From positions 930,001-994,000 of the forward strand of contig NZ_CP052766.1 in assembly GCF_002499975.2 (NCBI RefSeq): DNA of 64,000 nucleotides, in the 5' to 3' direction. The notes under the pieces are model-generated. The model did not search any database. It was given only the letters and a program-made list of their open reading frames with translations, and was not told the DNA's origin. The position numbers and the translations under genes were made by a program. This DNA comes from Alteromonas pelagimontana. GTDB taxonomy: Bacteria; Pseudomonadota; Gammaproteobacteria; Enterobacterales; Alteromonadaceae. Below, one piece after another: positions 26,513 to 35,510 of the stretch (position 1 is its first letter; every line of letters starts with the position of its first letter).

Positions 26513-27023
26513 CTTGCTTACCTCAACATCAAAATTTGCTGTTTTTCGAGTTATACCAAATAAGGCTCACATACCGCCATTAACAAAAAACAAACATGTC
26601 ATATAAATCAGAGCACTTCCCGTTGAGTTAGTTCAACTTAAGTTCATGATTCCTTAATGCTGTTACAATTTGTTAGCTGTTAATTTTTAGGCGCTCCTCA
26701 TGGGTGATATCTTTTCCATTGATGTTTTAAGTGCAGCATAGTCAGCGCCCTTTGGGTTGAGCATGCTGCTAGCGTTTGCCGGTACGAAGGCTTTAATAAA
26801 GTGTTAGCTGAAGGGGGAGGAAGAGCCTGCCCCCGTATGCTGAGTCAGCCAAACTGCCTACAGCAATTTTCACGATTAATGATGCCGTTGTAGAGGTATT
26901 ATTTCGAACGGCGACTCAGTTGCACAAACGTGCTCCCTAAAATGTGTTAATCCTCGGCTTAAAAACAACCCGTGGGCGGTGAACCTGTAGTGTCGTTTCC
27001 TACTGCGCGCTAAGTTAGAGCCT
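26513..27023. other. 511-bp region without a supported gene
   Basis: I see no protein with both a ribosome site and recognisable sequence. There is a GGGGG...CCCCC pairing around 26814-26835. The promoter of the Tat-exported protein gene should lie in the left end. Confidence 0.3.
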
Positions 27024-27389
27024 TTAGTAAAGTCCAAATCGATGTAAGGTATCAGAAAGCTGGCGGGTATCTACGGGTTTGGGAATGAAGTCCAGAGCTC
27101 CTAGCTTAAGCACTTTTTCTCGCATTTGAGGTTGAATATCACCGGAAACCACAACCACAAATACCTCCAGCATTTGAGCACGAATTTCTTCAAGCACGCC
27201 TACCCCATCCAGAATCGGCATGGTTAAATCCAGTATGAGTAACTCGACCGGGTGCTGCGAAATAACTGCTAGTGCCTCCTGCCCGTTAGATGCCTGGAAT
27301 ACTTCCTTGGCTAAGCCCCGGGGTAAGCTCCGCCGGGCCATTTTTCTGGCCAATGACGAGTCATCACAAATCAATACGTTAAAGCTCAC
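27024..27389 (-). CDS. Single-domain CheY-like response regulator
   Basis: 121 residues, a receiver domain with no output domain. Acidic pocket D9/D10 in LICDDSSLAR, phosphoacceptor D54 in LILDLTMPILDG, switch Ser82 in VVVSGD and Lys104 in FIPKPV are all present, so it should be phosphorylated. GTG start with GGAAG upstream. No kinase or phosphatase gene is adjacent. Its targets cannot be inferred; similar single-domain regulators in this order act in chemotaxis-like or diguanylate control circuits. Confidence 0.88.
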   Translation of the reverse strand: MSFNVLICDDSSLARKMARRSLPRGLAKEVFQASNGQEALAVISQHPVELLILDLTMPILDGVGVLEEIRAQMLEVFVVVVSGDIQPQMREKVLKLGALDFIPKPVDTRQLSDTLHRFGLY

Positions 27390-27660
27390 TTCGCTTCCTT
27401 TCCTTAAACGTTTGTAAACCCGTGCCTCGCATCTGCTGGCAGAAACTCGTTAGTTCTTTTTATGGTCAATAAGTTACCTTACGGTCTTTAAATTGAAAAC
27501 CTTTTTCATCCGCAGTTCTATCTACTTTGTCTACTTTAATTTTGTGCTAGTCTGAAAATTACACTGCCTTGGGGCAATGCCATTGACTGATCAAACCACG
27601 TTAAACCAATGATGCGACTATGTTTGTTCTCCACAATTGATGTTATCAGCCAAAATCTAA

Positions 27661-27897
27661 CGACCCTTACGCGCTGGATTGGCTATCGGTCGCTCCGACG
27701 ATGTTTTCCCCGAACAGGTTAAACACTTCATTGTCGGGAAAAAGAGTTGGAAGGAAATGCTAAAAGCCCTGCATCCGGATTTAATGACGGCGGAATACTG
27801 GCGGGAAGTGCAAGCCATTACAGCCAGAGGGAAAAAACAAAGCTTCACCCCTTATAATTCCGCCATGCGTTTCCGCGGCCCTAAGCACTTTTATTAA
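27661..27897 (+). pseudogene. aceK: Relic of the aceK 3' end (isocitrate dehydrogenase kinase/phosphatase)
   Basis: Open frame of about 78 codons following an in-frame stop at 27658-27660; the first usable start is TTG 27679, without a ribosome site. The translated part from DVFPEQVKHF through HPDLMTAEYWREVQ to FTPYNSAMRF matches, without gaps in my alignment, the C-terminal 58 residues of E. coli AceK as I recall it (DVFPEEFRHW, HADLFRADYWRALQ). Full AceK is about 578 residues, and none of its kinase domain is present upstream. The isocitrate lyase and malate synthase genes that normally accompany it are also absent here. Alternative: a short gene built from an AceK tail. Confidence 0.6.
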
Positions 27898-27911
27898 ATT
27901 TAGCGGCGAAA

Positions 27912-28781
27912 CTATTGAAAGTAACGCTGATACTGCTCTGGCATAGTGTCAAGCTGTTGAATAGCGGCGGCGCGATAGTATATCTCTGCGGCCTCACTTT
28001 GCAGCTGTATCTTGCCTTCATCCAAAGGCACAGCCTTGCCATCTTCCACGTAGCGGGAATTTTTCAGCACCATGACTACTTTTCCATTCACTATATGTAA
28101 GCTTTTTCCTTCATAGGTGATTAGCTCCAGCGTGTTCCATTCACCTTGTGGTTTCTCAGCGTTTTCTTTACGCAGCACAAAGCCTTTATACGGTTGATTT
28201 TCCCCTACGCTAATAAATGGCTGGCTCTCATCAGCCACAGGATTCATTACGTATTCCGGTAAGTAGGCGCGAATATCAATGGCTGAGGTCGCTTGACTCC
28301 AGTAATCGCCAATGTGGCCCTGCATAATCTGAAACTCCTGCGACAACATCCACGAACGGTAGTATTCCTGACCGTGTGCGCCTTGGGCATGGTAAAGGAT
28401 CCCGCTGTCTTTTAGCAGTGCTTCGCGCGGCGGCCATTTTTTATCGCCCCAACGAAACTGCACTTTAAAGCGGTAGTTTCGAAATGAAGCCAACGTAGTC
28501 ACTGCACCATAAATCTCCCCGCTTACCCGCAGTACGGGCTGATTATCCTGCATTGCTATCGTAAACACCCCAAAGTCGTCGATACCGTTACCCACGCCTA
28601 TCGGCGGAATTACGTTCCCGGCACTATCCTTCGGCGCGGTGCCATCGTAGGCGGCATCGTGGCGATAGCTTAAATAGCTTTCCCACTGCGACATGTTCGC
28701 ATCAAATAAGGGTTTCCATTCTTGTGCAGTGGCTTGGAATGAAATTAAAAACAGTAAGGTGATCGTAAACAGATATGACAT
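27912..28781 (-). CDS. Secreted DUF1080 / 3-keto-disaccharide hydrolase-like protein
   Basis: 289 residues with signal peptide MSYLFTITLLFLISFQATA. The mature part begins EWKPLFDANMSQWESYLS, the opening of DUF1080, a concanavalin-like beta-sandwich; some members hydrolyse 3-keto-glucosides. RFKVQFRWGDKKWPPREALLKDSGILYHAQG and EWNTLELITYEGKSLHIVNGKVV are typical core strands. The Ile-Gln-Leu-Gln-Ser-Glu-Ala-Ala-Glu-Ile-Tyr-Tyr-Arg end is also typical. It is near the sulfatase and GH78-like gene, which suggests a scattered carbohydrate-use region, but no shared operon is visible. Ribosome site weak. Confidence 0.85.
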   Translation of the reverse strand: MSYLFTITLLFLISFQATAQEWKPLFDANMSQWESYLSYRHDAAYDGTAPKDSAGNVIPPIGVGNGIDDFGVFTIAMQDNQPVLRVSGEIYGAVTTLASFRNYRFKVQFRWGDKKWPPREALLKDSGILYHAQGAHGQEYYRSWMLSQEFQIMQGHIGDYWSQATSAIDIRAYLPEYVMNPVADESQPFISVGENQPYKGFVLRKENAEKPQGEWNTLELITYEGKSLHIVNGKVVMVLKNSRYVEDGKAVPLDEGKIQLQSEAAEIYYRAAAIQQLDTMPEQYQRYFQ

Positions 28782-29044
28782 AAAAGGTTATCGGCAGGAA
28801 AATATACTCCATTGATAGCATTTTGTGTTTGGCGATGCAAAGCGCTGAGACTTACGTTAATTCATATTTTACGTAAAAATCTTTTTTGTCATATTAACGG
28901 ACAGAATAGTCGCTATGTTAGTAATTATTAGGCAATTTTTTGACGTAGAAAAGTGATCGGGAAGAACGCTGAAAAGCGTAAAGAAGCATACAGGTAACTC
29001 CATTTTGTTGAATGGGCATCAGGTTGAATCGTACGTCCCCCGCT

Positions 29045-29722
29045 ATGAAAGTACTAATAATAGAAGATGATTCGGTAGTCGCAGCGCATGTCGCACAAGG
29101 TCTGCGCGCTGCGGATCATTATTGCGAAGTGATTGCAAATGGTAAGGAGGGTCTCGATAAGGCTACAAATGAGCGCTTTGACGTTATTGTGCTGGACATT
29201 ATGCTACCTCAGCTTGATGGCATTAGCGTGCTGAATGTTCTCCGGCAGAAAAATATACTTACGCCGGTATTACTATTAAGTGCAAAGGCTCAGGTGGAAG
29301 ATAAAGTCAATGGACTGCGTTCTGGAGCAAACGATTACCTTACCAAGCCCTTTGCTATCGAAGAGTTAGTTGCCCGTGTCGAAGGGCTGGCAGGACGTGC
29401 CACTAGTCCCCGGTCCACCAGCCTGTCAGTCGGCGACTTAACCCTGGATTTGCTGAATCGGCGTGTGATGCGGGGTGAAACCGAAATTGGTTTACAGGCG
29501 AAAGAGTTTCAGTTACTGGAATATCTTTTACGTCATCGAGGCGAGGTGGTAACCCGAAGTATGTTGCTGGAAAATGTGTGGAATTATCATTTCGATCCGC
29601 AGACAAATCTTATTGATGTCCATATCAGTCGGTTGAGACAGAAAGTAGATAAAACCTTTAATATTCCTCTTATAGAAACCGTTCGCGGTGCGGGTTACAG
29701 GATAGCGGATAGCTTTTCGTAA
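29045..29722 (+). CDS. OmpR/PhoB-family response regulator (orphan)
   Basis: About 225 residues from ATG 29045, where family alignment (MKVLIIEDDSVVAAHVAQGL) begins; an in-frame ATG at 29012 would add 11 residues, and neither has a good ribosome site. Receiver domain: IEDD acid pair, phospho-Asp in VIVLDIMLPQLDG, Lys in YLTKPF. DNA-binding winged helix at the C-terminus: LQAKEFQLLEYLLRHRGEVVTRSMLLENVW and DVHISRLRQKVD with the final RGAGYRI. It resembles the CopR/QseB/PmrA group. No histidine kinase gene is next to it, which is unusual for this type. Confidence 0.93.
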   Translation: MKVLIIEDDSVVAAHVAQGLRAADHYCEVIANGKEGLDKATNERFDVIVLDIMLPQLDGISVLNVLRQKNILTPVLLLSAKAQVEDKVNGLRSGANDYLTKPFAIEELVARVEGLAGRATSPRSTSLSVGDLTLDLLNRRVMRGETEIGLQAKEFQLLEYLLRHRGEVVTRSMLLENVWNYHFDPQTNLIDVHISRLRQKVDKTFNIPLIETVRGAGYRIADSFS

Positions 29723-29957
29723 TTGCCATTGGCGCTTTTACCAGAAGCTCCAGTTTCACAGTCGGCGCATTATTCTCGCAGGCCCTTATCAGGTAAATGA
29801 GATGCTGTTCCTTTCAACCATGAATATCATCCTTGTCACGCTGCCTTAAGTCGCCGGTACAATTATTCGAAATGCCTGATGCTGTCACATCGCGGTTATG
29901 CTCAGACATTAACAACTGTTAATATTTGCCTATTATCAGTGTAGAAGTTGTTCATCA

Positions 29958-30875
29958 ATGAGCGTTCCTAATCTTTCGCCAGCCGTGCTACAAGCTCGCT
30001 TAAAAATTGAAGCCCCCTCCCCCGTGGAACGGTTTCAGCCTTTCTGGGCGGGCGCGGAAAAAGTAGAAATATGCATTAAACGTGATGATTTACTTCATCC
30101 TATTATCTCAGGCAACAAATGGCGCAAACTTAAGTACGCGCTGTTGAGCCTGCCACCGGGCACCAGGCAGATTATCAGCTTTGGCGGCGGCTTCTCCAAC
30201 CACTTACATGCTCTCGCCTATGCTTGCTTTAAACTTGATATTGCCTTCACTGCAATAGTTCGAGGGGATTATTCCAAAAAGCTCACCCAAACCCTCGAAG
30301 ATATAAAAAAGTGGGGGGCCAGGCTTCGTTTTGTTACTCGAATTGAGTACCAGAAAAAGGAAGATAACACCTATCTTGCTGCGCTTTTAAAAGAATTTTC
30401 CGATGCTGTAATCATTCCGGAAGGCGGTAGTCAGCTCGCAGCTATTCAAGGTGTAAGTGAAATAGTAGAGGAACAGCAACATCAATCCGATATCATTATG
30501 GCACCGGTAGGCAGTGGAGCCACACTGGCTGGCTTAATCAACAGTGCCAGTTCCTCTCAACAGGTTATAGGCGTGGCTACGTTAAAAGGAGAAAATTATT
30601 TGGAATCGCTGGTAGAACGGCTGTTGCCCGATTCCACGCATGCGGATTGGAAGATCCTTCACAACTACCACCACGGCGGTTATGCAAAATCATCTGCCGA
30701 ATTGCGTCGGTTTTGTGCCGACACCACGTCCACCTATAAAATTCCGCTTGAGCCGGTGTACTCAGGAAAACTATTTTTTGCTGCTCAGCAGCTGATTAGC
30801 AGTGGATATTTTGCGCCGGGTACACGCATAATGTTGCTGCATACTGGGGGCTTACAAGGCGCGCGCACGAAGTGA
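29958..30875 (+). CDS. D-cysteine desulfhydrase / ACC deaminase-like PLP enzyme
   Basis: 305 residues, fold-type II PLP protein. PLP lysine K54 in SGNKWRKLKYA, followed by the family motif ISFGGGFSNHLHALAYA; the phosphate-binding glycine loop MAPVGSGATLAGLI and the C-terminal LLHTGGLQGA are present. Such proteins act on D-cysteine or 1-aminocyclopropane-1-carboxylate; distinguishing them needs residues I cannot assign reliably. It stands alone, 235 bp after the orphan regulator on the same strand. Confidence 0.87.
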   Translation: MSVPNLSPAVLQARLKIEAPSPVERFQPFWAGAEKVEICIKRDDLLHPIISGNKWRKLKYALLSLPPGTRQIISFGGGFSNHLHALAYACFKLDIAFTAIVRGDYSKKLTQTLEDIKKWGARLRFVTRIEYQKKEDNTYLAALLKEFSDAVIIPEGGSQLAAIQGVSEIVEEQQHQSDIIMAPVGSGATLAGLINSASSSQQVIGVATLKGENYLESLVERLLPDSTHADWKILHNYHHGGYAKSSAELRRFCADTTSTYKIPLEPVYSGKLFFAAQQLISSGYFAPGTRIMLLHTGGLQGARTK

Positions 30876-31022
30876 TCCATCAAGTCCCCTTGCGCGTTTT
30901 AAAGGGTGGGTCGGGCGAACACTGCAAAATGAAGTTGGGGGCAGTGGTGAGATGTGTTTTCATTTTACTTTCTATGCCGCTAAACACCACGTCCATCCTT
31001 ACTTTATTAGGGGAGAAATTAC

Positions 31023-31424
31023 GTGATTAACGGTCCATTGGAATTACCAAAGCCATTACAAATTTTGGTCTCCCGGGCAATTTCCCTGTGCGAGCTTATG
31101 CTTCCGCATTGTAAAGCGCTCTACCCTTTCGCCGCTATCTATGAAGATGGACGCGTTGGCTGCTTATTTGCCGACGACCGCGCCCATGGTGAAAACGAAA
31201 GCTATTTAATAGAACAGCTACAGTGGCGAATTATCGACACCACTACTGATACTGATAGCTACAGCGTATTAGTTTACGCCGCCACGGTGAAAACTGATCG
31301 TCACAAACAACTAGACGCCATTGCCATTAATGCTACCCGCCCAAATGGCGAAGAAACAATGCTGCTATACCCCTACTTTCGTGTAGGGCGTAAAATCGTG
31401 GTATCACCGCCAATTCACGGTTAA
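31023..31424 (+). CDS. Conserved-looking protein of unknown function
   Basis: 133 residues, GTG start with GGGGAG about 7 nt upstream. I do not recognise the family. It appears soluble and mixed alpha/beta: a helical start (LQILVSRAISLCELMLPHC), then FAAIYEDGRVGCLFADD, and a beta-rich second half with YSVLVYAATVKTDRHKQLDAIAINATRPNGEETMLLYPYFRVG. It has no signal peptide. It precedes the carboxynorspermidine dehydrogenase by 91 bp on the same strand but no functional link is visible. Confidence 0.7.
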   Translation: MINGPLELPKPLQILVSRAISLCELMLPHCKALYPFAAIYEDGRVGCLFADDRAHGENESYLIEQLQWRIIDTTTDTDSYSVLVYAATVKTDRHKQLDAIAINATRPNGEETMLLYPYFRVGRKIVVSPPIHG

Positions 31425-31515
31425 TTTTTCACGGCGACATCACGACTTTGCTTGCCAAAAAACTGATGTCTGCTAGCATTCAGCGAAAATTTACTCACTC
31501 TTTGGAAATTCGATT

Positions 31516-32718
31516 ATGTCTCGAGTTTTAATTATTGGTGCTGGCGGCGTTGCCGCTGTAACCGTTAAAAAATGTGCCCGCCTACCAGAACATTTTGACG
31601 AAATATATCTGGCCAGCCGTACCGTTTCTAAATGTGAAGCATTACAAAAAGAAGTTGGTGCTGATCGCGTTAAAGCAGTTTTTGCAGTCGATGCTGATAA
31701 TGCCAGTGAAGTAGAAGCACTTATAAATAAGGTAAAGCCAGACCTGGTGATAAACCTTGCGTTACCTTATCAGGATTTACCCATTATGGACGCCTGCTTG
31801 GCGGCCAACGTTGATTATCTTGATACTGCCAATTACGAGCCCAAAGACGTTGCTAAGTTTGAATATTCCTGGCAGTGGGCCTATCAAGATAAATTTCAAA
31901 AGCAAGGGTTAATGGCGTTGCTGGGTAGTGGCTTTGATCCCGGCGTCACTAACGTTTACACCGCTTACGCTGCTAAGCATTATTTTGACGAAATTCATTA
32001 TCTGGATATCGTCGATTGTAACGGCGGAGACCACGGTCAGGCTTTTGCTACTAACTTCAACCCGGAAATCAATATTCGCGAGATTACTCAGCGAGGCCGG
32101 TTTTGGGAAAATGGCGAGTGGAAAGAAACCGATCCTTTAAGCGTGCGAGAAGATCTGGATTATCAAAATATTGGTGTTCGCGCTTCGTATCTGATGTTCC
32201 ATGAAGAACTGGAATCGCTGGTTAAGCACTTCCCTACCTTGAAACGAGCGCGCTTTTGGATGACCTTCGGCGATGCATATCTGAATCACCTGCGCGTGCT
32301 TGAAGGTATCGGTATGACAAGTATCGAACCTGTTGAATTTCAAGGGCAGAAAATTGTACCTCTGGAATTCTTAAAAGCCGTATTACCTAATCCAGGCTCT
32401 TTGGCGGAAGGTTATACAGGCATGACGTGCATCGGCACCTACATTACTGGCGTCAAAGACGGTAAAGAAAAGACTATCTTCATTTACAACAATTGTGACC
32501 ACGCCAAGTGTTATGAAGAAGTCGGCGCTCAGGCTGTTTCTTATACTACTGGCGTGCCAGCAATGATTGGGGCAGCGCTAATGTTGAATGGCACTTGGAA
32601 AGAGCCTGGCGTATTCAACATGGAACAGTTTGATCCAGATCCATTTATGGATATGCTGAACAAGCACGGCCTGCCTTGGCATGTAATTGAGTGCGACGCA
32701 TCGCCTTTTAAGCAATAA
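31516..32718 (+). CDS. Carboxynorspermidine (carboxyspermidine) dehydrogenase
   Basis: 400-residue saccharopine-dehydrogenase-fold enzyme that reductively joins aspartate semialdehyde and a diamine (diaminopropane or putrescine) using NADPH, the first step of the carboxy-route to norspermidine or spermidine. Rossmann loop VLIIGAGGVAAVTVKKCA at 4-21, then NLALPYQDLPIMDACLAANVDYLDTANYEP and LLGSGFDPGVTNVYTAYA, all characteristic. The decarboxylase gene nspC starts 13 bp after its stop, so the two enzymes are paired as in Vibrio. Confidence 0.95.
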   Translation: MSRVLIIGAGGVAAVTVKKCARLPEHFDEIYLASRTVSKCEALQKEVGADRVKAVFAVDADNASEVEALINKVKPDLVINLALPYQDLPIMDACLAANVDYLDTANYEPKDVAKFEYSWQWAYQDKFQKQGLMALLGSGFDPGVTNVYTAYAAKHYFDEIHYLDIVDCNGGDHGQAFATNFNPEINIREITQRGRFWENGEWKETDPLSVREDLDYQNIGVRASYLMFHEELESLVKHFPTLKRARFWMTFGDAYLNHLRVLEGIGMTSIEPVEFQGQKIVPLEFLKAVLPNPGSLAEGYTGMTCIGTYITGVKDGKEKTIFIYNNCDHAKCYEEVGAQAVSYTTGVPAMIGAALMLNGTWKEPGVFNMEQFDPDPFMDMLNKHGLPWHVIECDASPFKQ

Positions 32719-32731
32719 CGGAGAGATTGGG

Positions 32732-33862
32732 TTGACCGATTTGACGTTACACAAAGACATTCCCTCGCCCTGTTATGTGCTGGAAGAAGAAAAACTGATA
32801 CGTAACCTAACGTTGATGAAGCGTGTGCAGGATGAATCTGGCGTGCGTATTATTCTGGCGCTGAAAGGTTTTTCCATGTGGTCAACGTTTAACATCGTTA
32901 AACAGTACTTGCAGGGTGCAACGGCAAGTTCTGTTTGGGAAGCCAAGCTGGCCAGTGAAATGGGTAGAGAAGTTCACGCTTATGCGCCAGCATACAAACC
33001 CTCGGATATAAACGAGCTTAAAACGCTGGTTAATCACTTGTCTTTTAATAGCCTAAGTCAGTGGCAACGCTATCGTAGTGATTTGCCCGGAGTATCTTTG
33101 GGGCTCAGGATCAATCCGGAACATCAGGAAGCAGATACACCGCTGTACGATCCGGCAGCGCCAGGTTCGCGGTTGGGTGTTCGCGCCTCTGAACTCAAAG
33201 ACGTTGATCTTGCAGGTATCGAAGGTTTCCATTGCCACAATTTGTGTGAATGTGATTCTTTTGCCACTGAGCGCACTCTTGATGCCATCGTAGAGCGATT
33301 TGGCCCATGGCTTAGCGAGCTAAAGTGGCTGAATCTTGGAGGCGGCCATTTGATGACTCGCGTCGGTTATGATGTTGATCATCTCATTGCTACACTGAAA
33401 AACTTTAAACAGCGCTATCCGCATCTTGAGATAATTCTGGAACCGGGATCGGCAGTGGCGTGGCAGACGGGTCCTTTAATAGCTGAAGTTGTCGATATTG
33501 TTGAAAACGACGGAAAAATTGCAATTTTAGATGTTTCCGCAACGGCGCATATGCCAGATGTGCTGGAGATGCCTTATCGTCCCGCTATTCGCGGTGCGGG
33601 CATGCCGGGTGAAAAAGCTTACAATATCAAGCTCGGTGGGAATTCCTGTCTGGCTGGTGATGTCATTGACACTTATTCGTTCGACACGCCGTTAGCTATT
33701 GGTGATCGCCTGCAGTTTGAAGACATGATGCACTACACTATGGTCAAAACCACCTTTTTTAACGGTGTTGAGCATCCAGGTATTGGGATCCTGCGGCAAA
33801 ACGGGGATTTTGAGCTGATAAGACAATTTAACTACGCCGATTTTAAAGGGCGGTTGTCGTAA
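32732..33862 (+). CDS. nspC: Carboxynorspermidine decarboxylase
   Basis: Fold-type III PLP decarboxylase converting carboxynorspermidine (or carboxyspermidine) to the polyamine. 376 residues from a TTG start at 32732, chosen because GGAGAG lies 6 nt upstream and the length fits the family; an in-frame ATG at 32687 would overlap the previous gene and lacks a site. PLP lysine K45 in LALKGFSMW; HCHNLCECDSF and LNLGGGHLMTRVGYD bind the phosphate; EPGSAVAWQTGPL and GNSCLAGDVIDTYSF contribute the active-site acid and Cys. Its stop codon lies in the terminator that follows. Confidence 0.95.
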   Translation: MTDLTLHKDIPSPCYVLEEEKLIRNLTLMKRVQDESGVRIILALKGFSMWSTFNIVKQYLQGATASSVWEAKLASEMGREVHAYAPAYKPSDINELKTLVNHLSFNSLSQWQRYRSDLPGVSLGLRINPEHQEADTPLYDPAAPGSRLGVRASELKDVDLAGIEGFHCHNLCECDSFATERTLDAIVERFGPWLSELKWLNLGGGHLMTRVGYDVDHLIATLKNFKQRYPHLEIILEPGSAVAWQTGPLIAEVVDIVENDGKIAILDVSATAHMPDVLEMPYRPAIRGAGMPGEKAYNIKLGGNSCLAGDVIDTYSFDTPLAIGDRLQFEDMMHYTMVKTTFFNGVEHPGIGILRQNGDFELIRQFNYADFKGRLS

Positions 33863-33890
33863 AAAAGCGCCTTAGGGCGCTTTTTTATTT
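33861..33890 (+). terminator. Intrinsic terminator after nspC
   Basis: AAAAAAGCGCC, loop TTAG, GGCGCTTTTTT. The A-run on the left makes it potentially bidirectional for the minus-strand gene that ends at 33941. Confidence 0.92.
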
Positions 33891-33940
33891 TACATTTTTT
33901 ATGTGATTAACTGTAAATGATAAACATAAATCTCTGATGT

Positions 33941-34207
33941 TTACACTACACCACTGCCTCTGGCTACCCCACCTCCATTAACCGCGCCTTCTGCCAACAC
34001 AATATCATCTAGTAATAGCTTGTAGGGCGTACCCTCATGTGCAGCAATACTGTAGTCGAATCCTTGCATGTGTTCATCACTGATATTCACCACCGCTTCT
34101 TTGGCTGGATGAAGTAGTTCGTATTTGCCGTCATCATTGGAATCAGTGGTAATATTGACCATCCAGGTGCCATCATTAATTTCCAGCTTAAGCGTTCGTT
34201 CTACCAT
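33941..34207 (-). CDS. Small protein of unknown function
   Basis: 88 residues from ATG 34207; a second in-frame ATG at 34222 lacks a site, whereas GAGGA lies about 4 nt before the chosen start. Unrecognised. Strand-like sequence with many acidic residues (TLKLEINDGTWMVNITTDSNDDGKYELL) and a glycine-rich tail (NGGGVARGSGVV). No signal peptide or membrane segment. It lies alone between the nspC terminator and a MITE-like element. Confidence 0.55.
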   Translation of the reverse strand: MVERTLKLEINDGTWMVNITTDSNDDGKYELLHPAKEAVVNISDEHMQGFDYSIAAHEGTPYKLLLDDIVLAEGAVNGGGVARGSGVV

Positions 34208-34414
34208 AGTTCCTCGCAACATTGAGTGATTGATGTCACTACGAAAGGTCGGGCGCTTTTGTTTAATTGTGCCCCAGAATTATTGCTTTACCATTTCCAG
34301 GGCTGCTAATTCTGAACAAGCTGGAAGGCATTACTTTGCGATGTTCAATTTGAAAAAAATCCGCTATGTGTCACTTAAGAAGCTGGACATTGATTCAAGT
34401 CTGATTGCTTAACT

Positions 34415-34529
34415 AACCCCAACTCGGGATAAGAAGTGTCGCATAGACTTTAAAAATCCTTTTTAATCAACACCTTATATAGATTTCGATTATTCTTACG
34501 CTAATATTGGCTTATCTCGAGTTGGGGTT
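34415..34529. mobile_element. 115-bp MITE-like element with 19-bp inverted ends and AACT target duplication
   Basis: Ends AACCCCAACTCGGGATAAG (34415-34433) and CTTATCTCGAGTTGGGGTT (34511-34529) are inverted copies with one mismatch. The direct repeat AACT flanks both sides (34411-34414 and 34530-34533). The interior is AT-rich and has no coding capacity. A related end sequence occurs at 63581-63607. The right end lies inside the last codon of rsmI. Confidence 0.8.
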
Positions 34530-35382
34530 AACTATTACTGCCGGCAGAAGAGAGCTCGAGCCCCGCCTGATATAGCGCGTTCTTTTTTAAGTTGTAATGT
34601 TCAGCCACCACCGCCGCTGCCTTTTTTAGCGGCAACAGCTCCATCAGGCTTTTTAAAAGTGCCATTGCTTCCGGAGGAGTACTGTTTAACTGGGCTGGCG
34701 CACCGGCTACCATAAGCACAAATTCACCTTTCTGATGCGCAGGCTCCGCCGTCAGCCAGGCAATCACCTCCGCTGGTGAGCCGCTAATATACTTTTCAAA
34801 CGTTTTACTCAGTTCTTTCGCCATAACGATGGGCCTGTCATTGCCCAGCACTTCTTGCAAATCTTTGACCGTATCCAGAATGCGCCGGGGCGCCTCATAA
34901 AACACGCTGGTACAGGTACGGTCCTGTAAACTTTCCAGCAGATTCATTCTGGCTTGCGCTTTCGCAGGTAAAAAGCCTTCAAAAATAAAACGGTCGGTGG
35001 GCAGCCCTGCGCCACTTAACGCGGTAATGGCTGCACAAGGACCCGGCAGTGCTACCACCGGAATGCCTTCTTCACGACATTTTCTTACTAATATAAAGCC
35101 CGGATCGCTGATAAGCGGCGTTCCCGCATCACTCACTAGCGCAACCGACTCTCCACTTTTCAGGCGGTGACACAACATTGCTGTACGTTTGTCTTCATTA
35201 TGTTCATGCAAAGATAAAGTGCGGGTTTTTATCCCTAAGTGCTGAAGCAGCTTATGGCTATGGCGAGTGTCTTCTGCCGCAATCCAGTCTACCGATTCTA
35301 AAGTTCTAATTGCTCTGGCGGTGATATCTTCTAAATTGCCAATAGGTGTCGGAACAATGTAAAGCGTTGCAGTGTCTATCAT
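34528..35382 (-). CDS. rsmI: 16S rRNA 2'-O-ribose C1402 methyltransferase RsmI
   Basis: SAM-dependent tetrapyrrole-methylase-fold enzyme that adds the 2'-O-methyl group of m4Cm1402 in 16S rRNA. 284 residues. LYIVPTPIGNLEDITARAIRTLE at the start, EDTRHSHKLLQHLGI, ALVSDAGTPLISDPGFILV, and ALPGPCAAITALSGAGLPTDRFIFEGFLPAK are the classic motifs. Its TAA stop is formed with two bases of a MITE end, so the extreme C-terminus (SSAGSNS) may have changed on insertion. It is divergent from lpoA, the conserved rsmI/lpoA junction. Confidence 0.97.
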   Translation of the reverse strand: MIDTATLYIVPTPIGNLEDITARAIRTLESVDWIAAEDTRHSHKLLQHLGIKTRTLSLHEHNEDKRTAMLCHRLKSGESVALVSDAGTPLISDPGFILVRKCREEGIPVVALPGPCAAITALSGAGLPTDRFIFEGFLPAKAQARMNLLESLQDRTCTSVFYEAPRRILDTVKDLQEVLGNDRPIVMAKELSKTFEKYISGSPAEVIAWLTAEPAHQKGEFVLMVAGAPAQLNSTPPEAMALLKSLMELLPLKKAAAVVAEHYNLKKNALYQAGLELSSAGSNS

Positions 35383-35510
35383 AATGGCTGGTTTTTCCTC
35401 GATTTATAGCACTAGTGTATCACGCCCTAAGCACAGTTTATCGCCCCAGCCATAGATTTTCCCGTAGGTTAAGATAAACTGACAACGAACTCATGATGAA
35501 GGAATACTCG

